This document shows positions 31,090 to 39,241 of a stretch of DNA of 46,426 nucleotides, one piece after another; position 1 is the stretch's first letter, and every line of letters starts with the position of its first letter. This stretch comes from a virus: positions 1 through 46,426 of IMG/VR virus record IMGVR_UViG_3300036846_000366, one strand, 5' to 3'. The notes under the pieces were generated by a model. That model was not told where the DNA came from and did not search any database. It worked only from the letters and a program-made list of their open reading frames with translations. A program made the translations under genes and the position numbers.

Positions 31090-31106
31090 CTCCTAACCCG
31101 ATTGGG
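31062..31106 (+). promoter_or_regulatory. programmed -1 ribosomal frameshift signal (candidate)
   Basis: Seven A at 31062-31068 are in phase as A-AAA-AAA relative to ATG 30712. A 7-base spacer follows. Then a 9-bp stem, CCCAGTCGG (31076-31084) with CCGATTGGG (31098-31106), has one G-U pair and a 13-base loop. The zero-frame TAG (31087-31089) lies in the loop. GAGAGGAAG just upstream could act as a stimulating Shine-Dalgarno. The -1 frame continues RTNPVGVAPNPIGTPTKLPT, RMGVYKHPVAPKFKPTRK to TAA 31184. It has no start codon of its own until its last 17 codons. Confidence 0.65.
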
Positions 31107-31198
31107 ACTCCTACAAAGCTTCCAACCAGAATGGGTGTTTATAAACATCCTGTCGCGCCAAAATTTAAGCCAACTAGAAAGTAAGAAGGAGAGATAAT

Positions 31199-31357
31199 AT
31201 GAGCGGTCAATCAGCAAGAGAAGGTATTGCAGCGGTTAAGGCATGTATTGATAAAATCGAAACAAACCAGCAAACGAAGCCTTTTGGAAAAAACTCAGGA
31301 GCAGAAACGAATCAGCAGTTAAAAAAGACTAATGAGAAGCAGCCTTATTACAAGTAA
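31199..31357 (+). CDS. small hypothetical protein (52 residues)
   Basis: ATG 31199 follows GAAGGAGAGATAAT, a strong ribosome site, 14 bases after the end of the -1 frame of the preceding gene. The translation is MSGQSAREGIAAVKACIDKI, then a Gln/Asn/Lys-rich tail ending EKQPYYK. It is a short helix plus a polar tail. It is too short for standard cut-offs, but position and ribosome site support it. No family is recognised. Confidence 0.55.
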   Translation: MSGQSAREGIAAVKACIDKIETNQQTKPFGKNSGAETNQQLKKTNEKQPYYK

Positions 31358-31397
31358 TAAAAACGAATTAGGAAGCGGAGCTTGGAGCGGAGCGGAT

Positions 31398-32678
31398 ATG
31401 CCATTAAGAATTGCATTTAATAGCTATACTGGTTGCGGAGCATGGTTCATCCTTCGTCTTCTTGAGGAAGGCCATTCTGTTGATTACTTCATATCAAAAC
31501 CAGATTGCGAAAATATTCTTAATGGTATTATCCCCTCGCCAGTTATTATTGACCGATCTAGCTTACCTAATTATTCTAGATATGATCTTTCTATATTTGA
31601 TACCACTGGGAGAAAAAAGCAAGCGGAGTATAGTGCTGATCTTTGTCCTACTATTGGGGATGGTAATTTTAATTGTGAGCTAGAGGATAATAGGGAATTT
31701 GGCATTAAAATAATGGAGGATTGCGGGATTTTAGTACCTCCATATGAAAAATTCTCTGACCCAAAGGAGGGGAAAAAATATGTACGGACTACAGGGAAAT
31801 GCTATGTCTATAAACCTGACACTCCCGCAGGCCAAGAGCAAGATACTGATACTACTTTTGTTAGTTGTTCCGTCGAAGATATGCTGGAACATATTGATAA
31901 GCTTTTTGAAGATAGTAAGAGACAACCTTTTATTCTACAAGAGGTTATTAAAGGATGCGAGGTGTCTACAGAAGGCTGGTTTAATGGGGAAGATTTCTTC
32001 ATTAGAAATTCCACTCTCGAACTTAAGAAATTTATGAACGACGACAAGGGGCCAGCGACAGGATGTTCTGGAAATATGGTTTTTATCCACGGTTTAGGCG
32101 AGCCAAAGATTTATCGCGAAGGTTTGCGAAAAACCAAAGATTATTTAAAAGAAATAGGTTTTACTGGGATGCTAGATTTAAATTCCATAGTATCTGACGA
32201 TAAGCTTTATGGAATCGAATGGACGCCTAGATTCGGATATGATGCTACGGCGGCTTTAGCTACTATGTATGCGGGAGATTTCGGTAATTTGCTAGAAGCA
32301 ACCGCGAGAGGTGAGAGGCCGGAGCAGTCTTATAGAGCTGAGTTCTGTGCCTCTGTCCGGCTTAGTATTCCTCCTTATCCAGTAAAAGACCGGGATATTA
32401 AAGAGCGCGGAAATGTAATAGAAGGCATTGACGAGGAAGATTTTTGTTATACCTATCTCTATGATGTAGAGAAAACCAATGGCTGCTTACATAGCGCAGG
32501 ACATAATGGCTTTATCGCCTCCCCTATGGGAGTGGGAAATACTCCCGGCGAAGCTTTCCATGATGTTTCTAAGAGAGTAGATCATGTAAAAGCAGCCGGG
32601 TTGCAATATAGAACCGATGTAGAAAAGAAAATTCTTAAGCGGTATGCGGAACTCCAAGAAGGCGGGTGGCTAAGATGA
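31398..32678 (+). CDS. ATP-grasp enzyme, PurD-like
   Basis: I start at ATG 31398 (426 residues) after GGAGCGGAGCGGAT; the longer frame from 31332 overlaps the previous gene. N-terminal MPLRIAFNSYTGCGAWFILR is a nucleotide-fold start. Then come TTGKCYVYKPDTPAG (Lys139, ATP grip), FILQEVIKGCEVSTEGWFNG, and GFTGMLDLNSIV with LYGIEWTPRFGYDA, matching the end of the ATP-grasp fold of phosphoribosylamine-glycine ligase. PurD has EFN-x-RFGD at the last motif; here it is EWTPRFGYD (Asn replaced by Thr). ATP-grasp enzymes join a carboxylate to an amine or thiol using ATP. The substrate is unknown. Its stop overlaps the fibre start (ATGA). Confidence 0.75.
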   Translation: MPLRIAFNSYTGCGAWFILRLLEEGHSVDYFISKPDCENILNGIIPSPVIIDRSSLPNYSRYDLSIFDTTGRKKQAEYSADLCPTIGDGNFNCELEDNREFGIKIMEDCGILVPPYEKFSDPKEGKKYVRTTGKCYVYKPDTPAGQEQDTDTTFVSCSVEDMLEHIDKLFEDSKRQPFILQEVIKGCEVSTEGWFNGEDFFIRNSTLELKKFMNDDKGPATGCSGNMVFIHGLGEPKIYREGLRKTKDYLKEIGFTGMLDLNSIVSDDKLYGIEWTPRFGYDATAALATMYAGDFGNLLEATARGERPEQSYRAEFCASVRLSIPPYPVKDRDIKERGNVIEGIDEEDFCYTYLYDVEKTNGCLHSAGHNGFIASPMGVGNTPGEAFHDVSKRVDHVKAAGLQYRTDVEKKILKRYAELQEGGWLR

Positions 32679-35600
32679 ATGGGATTGAAGAGCTAGCGAC
32701 AGCTACTACGACTGCTGTGACTTGCACCTTAATGGATGCGAATAATATCCTATGGCTTAGGGCTAAAGCAGTTATAACCTTCGTAGCTGCTCCTAACACA
32801 GCTGAGCCTTATCTATGGAATGGTAGTACTTTCCAGATGCATTATTACATGGAAAACATAGGCCCATCTGGACAGATTAATGTTGATTTACCTAGTAATT
32901 TAGACATTACCCCCGATGGCTTTAATTCTAGATGGCGATTCGATATAGCTCCTAATTGGGATGACTCTAGGTCTGTTACTTTTACTTTGATGGTATCAGG
33001 CACGAGCATGGATTTATCAAGCGCTTTTCAATATGCGAGTCAATTTGTCCTAACTGATTTAGTCCCTTCTCTCCCGATTCCTAGGGCTTCCGGGGATACT
33101 TATGTAGAGACTGTTCCTAACGAGGGCCAAATCTATTTTGACACTGCGAATCAGGTAATAAAATTTTGGAGTAATAATCAATGGCTAGCACTAAGCACAG
33201 CAGTCGCCGCTGGAGGGATGGTATATCCTCCTACTGGAATAGCAGTCTCTACTGGTAATGGATGGGATACTTCTATTGCTCCAGCAACTTTAACTCCTTA
33301 TCCTCCAGTTGGTATTGGGGTATCTACTGGTACTTCTTGGGGGGCTTCGATAGATCCCGCTACATTAGTACTGACCAATGTAGCCAATACCTTTACCGCA
33401 GATCAGACTATAAGTACTTATCTCTCTGTTGGTAATGCTTTATCAGTTCCAAATGTAATAACCTATTCGATTAATGCCCAAAGTACCGGATTAACGCTAA
33501 ATCCTGGGGCTGGTTATAATGTCACTTTGAATTGGTCTAGTAATGGGCATGGTGTTGTTTTTGGTAGTGGTCAAGCAAGTGTAGTTGGGTCGATGGATAA
33601 TGCAGGTAATTTTTCTTGTAATGGATTAGTAACTAGTGCTGGCTTAGATGCTACGTCACATAAAATAGTTAACGTTGCTAATGGTGTAAACCCAACTGAT
33701 GCTATTAATCTAAGCCAACTTACTAGTGGTGCTGGTACGGTGTATCCTCCTGCTGGTATAGGAGTATCTACTGGTAGTGCTTGGGGAACTTCGATAGACC
33801 CTGCTACAGTACCACGTCTTAATGTAGCAAATACTTTTACGTTAGCAAATACATTTAATAACAACATTGGCGTACAAGGTGATGAGTACGTTGCTGGAAT
33901 GTCTCACCTTGCTAATGGGTGGTTGCGTCTTGGTGTACATCCAATTGCAACAGGAACACCAAGTATTAGCAGCGACGGAACACAACTATTCATTGAAAAT
34001 ACTTCTTCTACGACTACTACCGGAGCAATACAGACACTCGGCCCTGCTGGTTCTTATATCAACTTGCATATTGTTAGTGGTACGCCGTTAATAGATTATT
34101 GGAACGCTGGAGCTGGAACTGATTTAAAAGCTTGGGAAGTAGGTGCTAGTAGTACTGGCACACTTCACTTCACTATGCTAAATGATGCTGGAACACAGGC
34201 TAATGATTGGATGGCGGTTACTCGTAGCGGATTTGTACCAACTCTTATAACGATGGGGTCAGCAATTCAAGTTAATGGTTCTATTACTGTGGCGGCAAAT
34301 AGTTCAACACACTTTCCAAGCGGTGAACCTGCTACTGCTAATGGCAGTGGTGGCAAAATAACTTGGAATATTAGCGGATCGGGCGAAGTAGATTCTATCT
34401 GTTATCGCGGTGGTGGTAGTGGTGGCTATAATTGGTATAATGTTCCAGGAAATTATACAGTTACATCTGCGACTGTGCCGTCGATGCAAATTGATAGTAA
34501 TGACGATCTTTGGGTAAAAAGTAACATCACAGCGGGCGGTAACATAACTTCGGGTTCTGCATCTCACGTTAATTTTCCTACTACTATTGCACCGAGTCAG
34601 GGATTAGCTATCGGATGGAACGCTGGTGCCGGTAGTAAGGGAGAGACTGATTTCATCAATGCGTATGGAGGCGGTGTAGGAGGATTCAACTGGTACAACG
34701 TCGCCAATAATGTAACCGTCACCACATCTACTCCTTATCTTATGAATCTGGACAGCGGTGGGAACGTGAGTTTTGGTGGCACGTTTCTTAATATGGGCAC
34801 AAATTCTACGACCTTAAAATTTGGGATATGTGCTTACGATTCGCCGTGGAACCCAGGTTTTCCATATATACGCGCAGATGCTAGCGGAAACCTTGTTTTC
34901 AATGCCTATGCTGGCGGGGCTGTGTTTTTTAATCATGATGCCGGTGTTGGTGGTGCATTTTTTAGGAATGGGTCAGGTGGAGATATTATAGCAATCACAA
35001 CCCGCACAGCTCTAGCGTCCGCTGCCCCTGCTAGCATTAGTGCCGACACTTCCAATTGCGTCTTCAACGCACCGGGAAGTGGTACACTTTACTTTAACTG
35101 GGATCATGGTTATGGCGTGATCTTTGGTAATGGAGCAGGAACGCAGGTTGCGAAGGTAGATCAAGTAGGTAATTTTACCTGCAACGGAAATATTACGCCC
35201 AGCGGCAGCGTTATCGCGAATAGTGGCATTGCAGCCCATGGCCCAGGCCCTAACCTAGTGGGCGCGGCAAGTGGAGTTTACTTGCTATCCAACACTAGTC
35301 AACCTCAAATAGTTATGATGGCAGCCACAGCACCAGTAGACTCAAAGTACTCCGACTGCTACGCTGATACAGTGAGCGGGGCACTTCACTATCGCTTTGC
35401 TACCGATGCGTTGACTGGCGTTAACGAATGGATGACAGTTGGCCGCAGTGGACTGACTATGAATGGCATGACAATTAATGGTGACTTGCATGTAAATGGC
35501 AATCTAAGTGCTGGTGGAGCTAAGCCTTTTATTATTACCCATCCTTTAGATCCCACTAAGAACCTAACTCATGCCTGTATTGAGGGGCCGGAAGCAGCAG

Positions 35601-35911
35601 TCTATTATAGGGGCGAAGGAATGACTATTAAAGGCTTCTCAGATATCATCCTACCTGATTACTTTGAGGCTCTTACTAGACTTGAAGGACGTACAGTAAT
35701 ACTAACCCAGCTAGCTCCTGAAGAACCTCCTGCTTTTGTGCAATTAGCAACCAGCGCAATTAGCTACGGTCGCTTCAAAGTCTTCTCAAGCGCACCATCA
35801 GCTAGATTTTATTGGGAAGTAAAAGCTATTAGGAAAGATATTCCTGAGCTAGAAGTAGAAACAAATAAACCGGAGGATTCAAAAGATGAGCCAGAACCAA
35901 GATCCAAATAA
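32675..35911 (+). CDS. tail fibre protein 1 (receptor-binding candidate)
   Basis: ATG 32675 overlaps the ATP-grasp stop. The product is 1078 residues. Residues 1-175 are an anchoring domain shared with the next two fibres. The motif YPPxGIxVSTGxxWxxSIxP occurs near residues 182, 208 and 355. A module reading HGVVFGSGQ...GNFSCNG near 290 recurs as YGVIFGNGA...GNFTCNG near 810. The body is Gly/Ser/Thr-rich beta. The C-terminus, KPFIITHPLDPTKNLTHACI, EGPEAAVYYRGEG, is a conserved end domain of phage fibres. The middle DNA (about 33870-35500) is GC-richer than the ends. It probably binds the host surface. Confidence 0.75.
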   Translation: MNGIEELATATTTAVTCTLMDANNILWLRAKAVITFVAAPNTAEPYLWNGSTFQMHYYMENIGPSGQINVDLPSNLDITPDGFNSRWRFDIAPNWDDSRSVTFTLMVSGTSMDLSSAFQYASQFVLTDLVPSLPIPRASGDTYVETVPNEGQIYFDTANQVIKFWSNNQWLALSTAVAAGGMVYPPTGIAVSTGNGWDTSIAPATLTPYPPVGIGVSTGTSWGASIDPATLVLTNVANTFTADQTISTYLSVGNALSVPNVITYSINAQSTGLTLNPGAGYNVTLNWSSNGHGVVFGSGQASVVGSMDNAGNFSCNGLVTSAGLDATSHKIVNVANGVNPTDAINLSQLTSGAGTVYPPAGIGVSTGSAWGTSIDPATVPRLNVANTFTLANTFNNNIGVQGDEYVAGMSHLANGWLRLGVHPIATGTPSISSDGTQLFIENTSSTTTTGAIQTLGPAGSYINLHIVSGTPLIDYWNAGAGTDLKAWEVGASSTGTLHFTMLNDAGTQANDWMAVTRSGFVPTLITMGSAIQVNGSITVAANSSTHFPSGEPATANGSGGKITWNISGSGEVDSICYRGGGSGGYNWYNVPGNYTVTSATVPSMQIDSNDDLWVKSNITAGGNITSGSASHVNFPTTIAPSQGLAIGWNAGAGSKGETDFINAYGGGVGGFNWYNVANNVTVTTSTPYLMNLDSGGNVSFGGTFLNMGTNSTTLKFGICAYDSPWNPGFPYIRADASGNLVFNAYAGGAVFFNHDAGVGGAFFRNGSGGDIIAITTRTALASAAPASISADTSNCVFNAPGSGTLYFNWDHGYGVIFGNGAGTQVAKVDQVGNFTCNGNITPSGSVIANSGIAAHGPGPNLVGAASGVYLLSNTSQPQIVMMAATAPVDSKYSDCYADTVSGALHYRFATDALTGVNEWMTVGRSGLTMNGMTINGDLHVNGNLSAGGAKPFIITHPLDPTKNLTHACIEGPEAAVYYRGEGMTIKGFSDIILPDYFEALTRLEGRTVILTQLAPEEPPAFVQLATSAISYGRFKVFSSAPSARFYWEVKAIRKDIPELEVETNKPEDSKDEPEPRSK

Positions 35912-36134
35912 GCCAGAACAGCTAACTGAATTAGAGCAGCTTCGGATGGAGAATATCGCTCTTAAATATCAAAACCTCCAAACTCAGCTAAAGTCTTTAG
36001 TAGAAGAGAGACAAGTTATTATCATCGGAATTAACCACAACCATCCTGGCTATGAATGGAACGATAACTCTGGCCTAGTTCCTATTGGTGGAGTTAATCA
36101 AGCTCAAGCGGAGAAAGTACAAGTTATTAAATAA
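35886..36134 (+). CDS. small coiled-coil protein between fibre genes
   Basis: The product is 82 residues. A heptad-like helix (LEQLRMENIALKYQNLQTQL, KSLVEERQ) is followed by a strand and His/Asn-rich IIIGINHNHPGYEWNDNSG. It starts 26 bases inside the previous gene after GGAGG. It might be a fibre chaperone or a small trimeric fibre component; this is a position-based guess. Confidence 0.5.
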   Translation: MSQNQDPNKPEQLTELEQLRMENIALKYQNLQTQLKSLVEERQVIIIGINHNHPGYEWNDNSGLVPIGGVNQAQAEKVQVIK

Positions 36135-36149
36135 GGACGGAGGTTTAGT

Positions 36150-37883
36150 ATGGCAGATACAGTTAATCCTCTTGCCCTATCAACTACAGTAACAGCTACT
36201 CTAACAGACCAAAGTGGACAACTTTGGATATCGGCGTTTATAACTATTATATTCTTCCCTACTCCTAGTACCCCAGGGCCGTATATCTGGCAAGGGGGAG
36301 ATTTTACTCAAATGTATAATCTCATGTCAGATGCTAATGGGGCGTTTAGTATTACCTTACCAGATAATATGACTATCGCTCCTAGTGGGAGTATGTGGCA
36401 ATTTATCATATCCCCAAGTGCCACAATGCCAGCAGTGGTATTTTCTATATCACTAGCCGGGCCTAGTAAAGATATAAGCGATATTTTTACAAGCCAAAGT
36501 AGCCAACTACAAAATACCCTAGTTCAATCTATCTCAATACCAAGAGCTTATAAAAACGCTGAAGTAGCTATTCCACCTTATGAGGGGCAATTATACTTTG
36601 ACACTAAGTTAAAATCTTATAAAGTCTGGTATAATAATATGTGGAATCCAGTAGGAGGTGGTAGTGGTGGGAGTGGATGTATAGGATCAGCCGGTCAGAT
36701 TTTATGGTTGCCTAGTAATAATCAGTGTGGCGGAGATCCATTATTTATAGAGCAAGGAAATCCGGCTGGTTCAACCGGAGGAGGACTTCATTACACTGGT
36801 AATGGTGCTTATTTCGATGCAGAACAAGGAGGGTCTTATTATTTCACCGCTAATGATCCTACAAACAGCGTTGGTACTAGCCTAGCTCAATTTAATCTCA
36901 CTAGTGGTGGTACTAATGCAGCTACTTTTGGAGTTCGCGTAGATACTAGCGGCGGCTCTGGAAGTGAGGCTAACGCGGGGAATATAAATTTATATACTAC
37001 TGGCAATAGTACAAACGGCAATAATATTTTTATAACAGCCGTAACTAATCCCCTAAAAGGAGGTTCTGGAAGAATAGTTATTGAAAGTTACGGACAGCTT
37101 TTAATGAAAACTGATTATAATGATATTATTATCCAGTCTGGTGATCCAGTAGGAGGTATCACTCTTGTTTCTGGTAACTCACCTACTTCTTTCAGCGGCG
37201 GTATAGCACCGCAGACATATTTAACAACTGGCGGCCCATATGCAGTAGGCTCTAATCGTGAAACTACTATTTTCTTAAGTGCCGACGGTGGCGCAATTAC
37301 TGCGAATCTCCCCACTAATGCAGTTGATGGGCGGATTTATATTTTTAAGAAAATGGATAATACTAGCAACACAGTTACTATATCCGCTCCTTCTGGTGGT
37401 ATTGACTCCGCAGCAACTTATGTTTTATCTAAGCAATATTCATTTGTAACACTACAATTCGACGGTAGAGCGACATATGGTTGGTATGTTATAGCTGCTT
37501 CTCCTACTCCTCTTCCACCTACTCCACCTTTGCCAACTTTTAATACTGTAGTTACAGATTATACTGGCGGTAATCGTGGTTTTAATGTTGAATATCAAAA
37601 TACTGGTTCAGGCCCGCTAGTAGTAAGTGGCACAGGTAGAACAAATGGCAGTTCAGTAGGTTCGACCCAAGGTCTTATTGGCCCATCTTCTCCTCCTACA
37701 ATCCAAGCTTGGGGAATGACTGGCGCAGCTACTATTAGCCAAGGAGTTATTGGATTTTATTTTACAGTACCTTCAGGATGGTACTATACAGTAAAACCCA
37801 ATACTCTCAGTACTGGTTCTGGTGGAGGAACTGCTGTCTTTGCTGTAGGAAATTGGATAGAAGAACAAATGTATCTTTCTTAA
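36150..37883 (+). CDS. tail fibre protein 2
   Basis: The product is 577 residues. Residues 1-165 (TVTATLTDQSGQLWISAFIT, PGPYIWQGGDFTQMYNLMSD, MWQFIISPSATMPAVVFSIS, SIPRAYKNAEVAIPP) are paralogous to fibre 1 and fibre 3. A Gly-rich hinge (GGGSGGSG) follows, then a beta-rich shaft and tip including a LTTGGPYAVGSNRETTIFLS segment and a Pro-rich LPPTPPLPT. The leader GGAGGTTTAGTATGGC is nearly the same as that of fibre 3, a sign of gene duplication. Confidence 0.7.
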   Translation: MADTVNPLALSTTVTATLTDQSGQLWISAFITIIFFPTPSTPGPYIWQGGDFTQMYNLMSDANGAFSITLPDNMTIAPSGSMWQFIISPSATMPAVVFSISLAGPSKDISDIFTSQSSQLQNTLVQSISIPRAYKNAEVAIPPYEGQLYFDTKLKSYKVWYNNMWNPVGGGSGGSGCIGSAGQILWLPSNNQCGGDPLFIEQGNPAGSTGGGLHYTGNGAYFDAEQGGSYYFTANDPTNSVGTSLAQFNLTSGGTNAATFGVRVDTSGGSGSEANAGNINLYTTGNSTNGNNIFITAVTNPLKGGSGRIVIESYGQLLMKTDYNDIIIQSGDPVGGITLVSGNSPTSFSGGIAPQTYLTTGGPYAVGSNRETTIFLSADGGAITANLPTNAVDGRIYIFKKMDNTSNTVTISAPSGGIDSAATYVLSKQYSFVTLQFDGRATYGWYVIAASPTPLPPTPPLPTFNTVVTDYTGGNRGFNVEYQNTGSGPLVVSGTGRTNGSSVGSTQGLIGPSSPPTIQAWGMTGAATISQGVIGFYFTVPSGWYYTVKPNTLSTGSGGGTAVFAVGNWIEEQMYLS

Positions 37884-37899
37884 AAATAGGAGGTTTAGT

Positions 37900-38703
37900 A
37901 TGGCGGATGCAGTATTAGAAAAGCCTAAGAGTAAAGCAGTAGTTACTCTTGCTGTTGCCCCTACTACGACTACGGTAACAGGAACTTTAACAGACATAGG
38001 TGGGCAGCTATGGGTATCCGCTTATATTACTGCTCTTTTTTATCCTGTGCCTAACGTTCCTGGCCCTTATCTATGGGGAGGGGAAACTTTTTCACAAGTG
38101 GTTCAATTTAAATCCGGTATTGATGGGACATTTAGTGTTAGCTTACAAGATAATTTAACCATAACTCCCTTAGGTAGTATGTGGCAATTCATAATCTCTC
38201 CAAACGCCACTATGCCAGCAGTAGTCTTTAACCTGATGATAGCTGGCACTTCGATGGATATTTCCAGCGTCTTTACTAATCAAAGTTATCAGGTACAAGG
38301 AAGCTTAGTACAACCTATTGTTCTTCCTAGAGCATATACTGATAACGAAGTAGTATTTCCACCATTTGCGGGAGGACTTTATTATAATGCTACTAATCAC
38401 CAGCTAATGCTTTTTACTGGCGCAGGTGGTTGGATTTCAACAGGAGGTGGCTATAAAGAAGTTCCTCCTAATACTGATGCAAATAGTACGACATTAAGCG
38501 GCTTTGTTCATTGTCAAACCGGATTTCTTAATGGCCCGACTGCGTTTAATGGACAGCCTACTACTATAATGAGTATAGTAGGTATGCAGCTTTGTACTTC
38601 CGGTGTGACAGATAATACTAGTTTTTATTATCGAGTATTTTATAACTTCATCCCACCAAGTACAGGAGTCTATGGTGCTTGGCTAAAAGTTACAGGAATT
38701 TAG
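37900..38703 (+). CDS. tail fibre protein 3 (short)
   Basis: The product is 267 residues. Residues 1-185 are the shared anchor domain (TVTGTLTDIGGQLWVSAYIT, PGPYLWGGETFSQVVQFKSG, MWQFIISPNATMPAVVFNLM). The remaining 80 residues form a different small tip (HCQTGFLNGPTAFNGQPTTI). It is much shorter than fibres 1 and 2, so it may be an alternative receptor-binding module or a remnant. It has the same GGAGGTTTAGT leader as fibre 2. It ends in TAG, followed by the operon terminator. Confidence 0.65.
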   Translation: MADAVLEKPKSKAVVTLAVAPTTTTVTGTLTDIGGQLWVSAYITALFYPVPNVPGPYLWGGETFSQVVQFKSGIDGTFSVSLQDNLTITPLGSMWQFIISPNATMPAVVFNLMIAGTSMDISSVFTNQSYQVQGSLVQPIVLPRAYTDNEVVFPPFAGGLYYNATNHQLMLFTGAGGWISTGGGYKEVPPNTDANSTTLSGFVHCQTGFLNGPTAFNGQPTTIMSIVGMQLCTSGVTDNTSFYYRVFYNFIPPSTGVYGAWLKVTGI

Positions 38704-38736
38704 ATTTTCTAAGTTGCATCCTCCGTAGCTGACTAA

Positions 38737-38767
38737 AGGCCGCCCTTATCAGGCGGCCTATTTTTTG
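38737..38767 (+). terminator. late operon terminator, convergent position
   Basis: AGGCCGCC (38737-38744) is perfectly inverted at 38752-38759 (7-base loop) and followed on the plus strand by ATTTTTTG. It separates the rightward late genes from the leftward replication genes that end at 38774. The minus side has only three T, so termination is mainly rightward. Confidence 0.85.
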
Positions 38768-38773
38768 TCTAAT

Positions 38774-38977
38774 TTATTTATCTTTCTCTATTTGCCATAG
38801 GTGAAAACAATAATTATGAATATTTACATATTCTTCTTTTGGAGGTAAGATCATCGCCATCGTTATTTCATCAGGTATGAAATCATACCTCGCGGTATGT
38901 ATCTCCTCCCATGTAGGATTACGATAAGGAGTAGAGATTGATAAATGATAATTACCACCCTCAATCCCTACGAACAC
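38774..38977 (-). CDS. conserved phage protein, N-terminus interrupted by an in-frame amber codon
   Basis: The frame from GTG 38977 gives 67 residues (GGNYHLSISTPYRNPTWEEI, HTARYDFIPDEITMAMILPP, KEEYVNIHNYCFHLWQIE), a small conserved protein family common in phages. I recall it as a DUF, function unknown. The conserved region clearly extends further upstream in the same frame: KEIPCPVPDCKAYQWGYVRV, back to TAG at 39037-39035. Before that lies ATG 39049 (MKAN), placed exactly after the previous gene's stop. So the gene is either broken by a nonsense codon, started at a rare codon (ATT 39028), or read through. Confidence 0.65.
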   Translation of the reverse strand: MFVGIEGGNYHLSISTPYRNPTWEEIHTARYDFIPDEITMAMILPPKEEYVNIHNYCFHLWQIEKDK

Positions 38978-39049
38978 GCGAACATAACCCCATTGATAAG
39001 CTTTACAATCAGGTACAGGACACGGAATTTCTTTCTAATTAGCTTTCAT

Positions 39050-39211
39050 TTAATACCTAACCTGCCCCAAATATAGCCCTAGAATTACATACAGAGTTGC
39101 TAGGACATAAACAATTACTTTAGCAAAATATTGAATCCTCTCTATAAGAACTACTTCTATAAGAGGAATAATAAGATAGGCTACTAGAAGAATAACGACG
39201 ATATAAATCAT
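39050..39211 (-). CDS. small two-span membrane protein (53 residues)
   Basis: ATG 39211 follows GGTAAGGAGAA, a strong ribosome site. The frame ends at TAA 39052-39050, directly before an ATG. It has two hydrophobic helices, IYIVVILLVAYLIIPLIEVV and FAKVIVYVLATLYVILGLYL, joined by LIERIQY. Small two-span proteins of this size in phages can be holins, but the position in the replication operon and the lack of an adjacent endolysin gene leave that open. It is missed by length cut-offs. Confidence 0.6.
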   Translation of the reverse strand: MIYIVVILLVAYLIIPLIEVVLIERIQYFAKVIVYVLATLYVILGLYLGQVRY

Positions 39212-39241
39212 TTCTCCTTACCTTTCTTTTTTCTTGCTTTT

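Noticed and set aside
30914-31096. 60-residue frame overlapping the frameshift gene
   Set aside because: It is a third frame, neither the zero nor the -1 frame of the slippery site, without a ribosome site.
31062-31106. Frameshift cassette as a tail assembly chaperone pair
   Set aside because: No tape measure or tail tube genes are nearby, and the phage looks short-tailed, so the classical role does not fit.
31332-31397. Upstream start of the ATP-grasp gene at 31332
   Set aside because: It overlaps the 31199-31357 gene and lacks a ribosome site. ATG 31398 follows GGAGCGGAGCGG and begins at the natural fold start.
38774-39049. Genome-wide reassignment of TAG as an explanation for the amber codon
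   Set aside because: Several sound genes end in TAG with no sensible extension (for example at 14200, 21892 and 38703), so TAG is a normal stop here.
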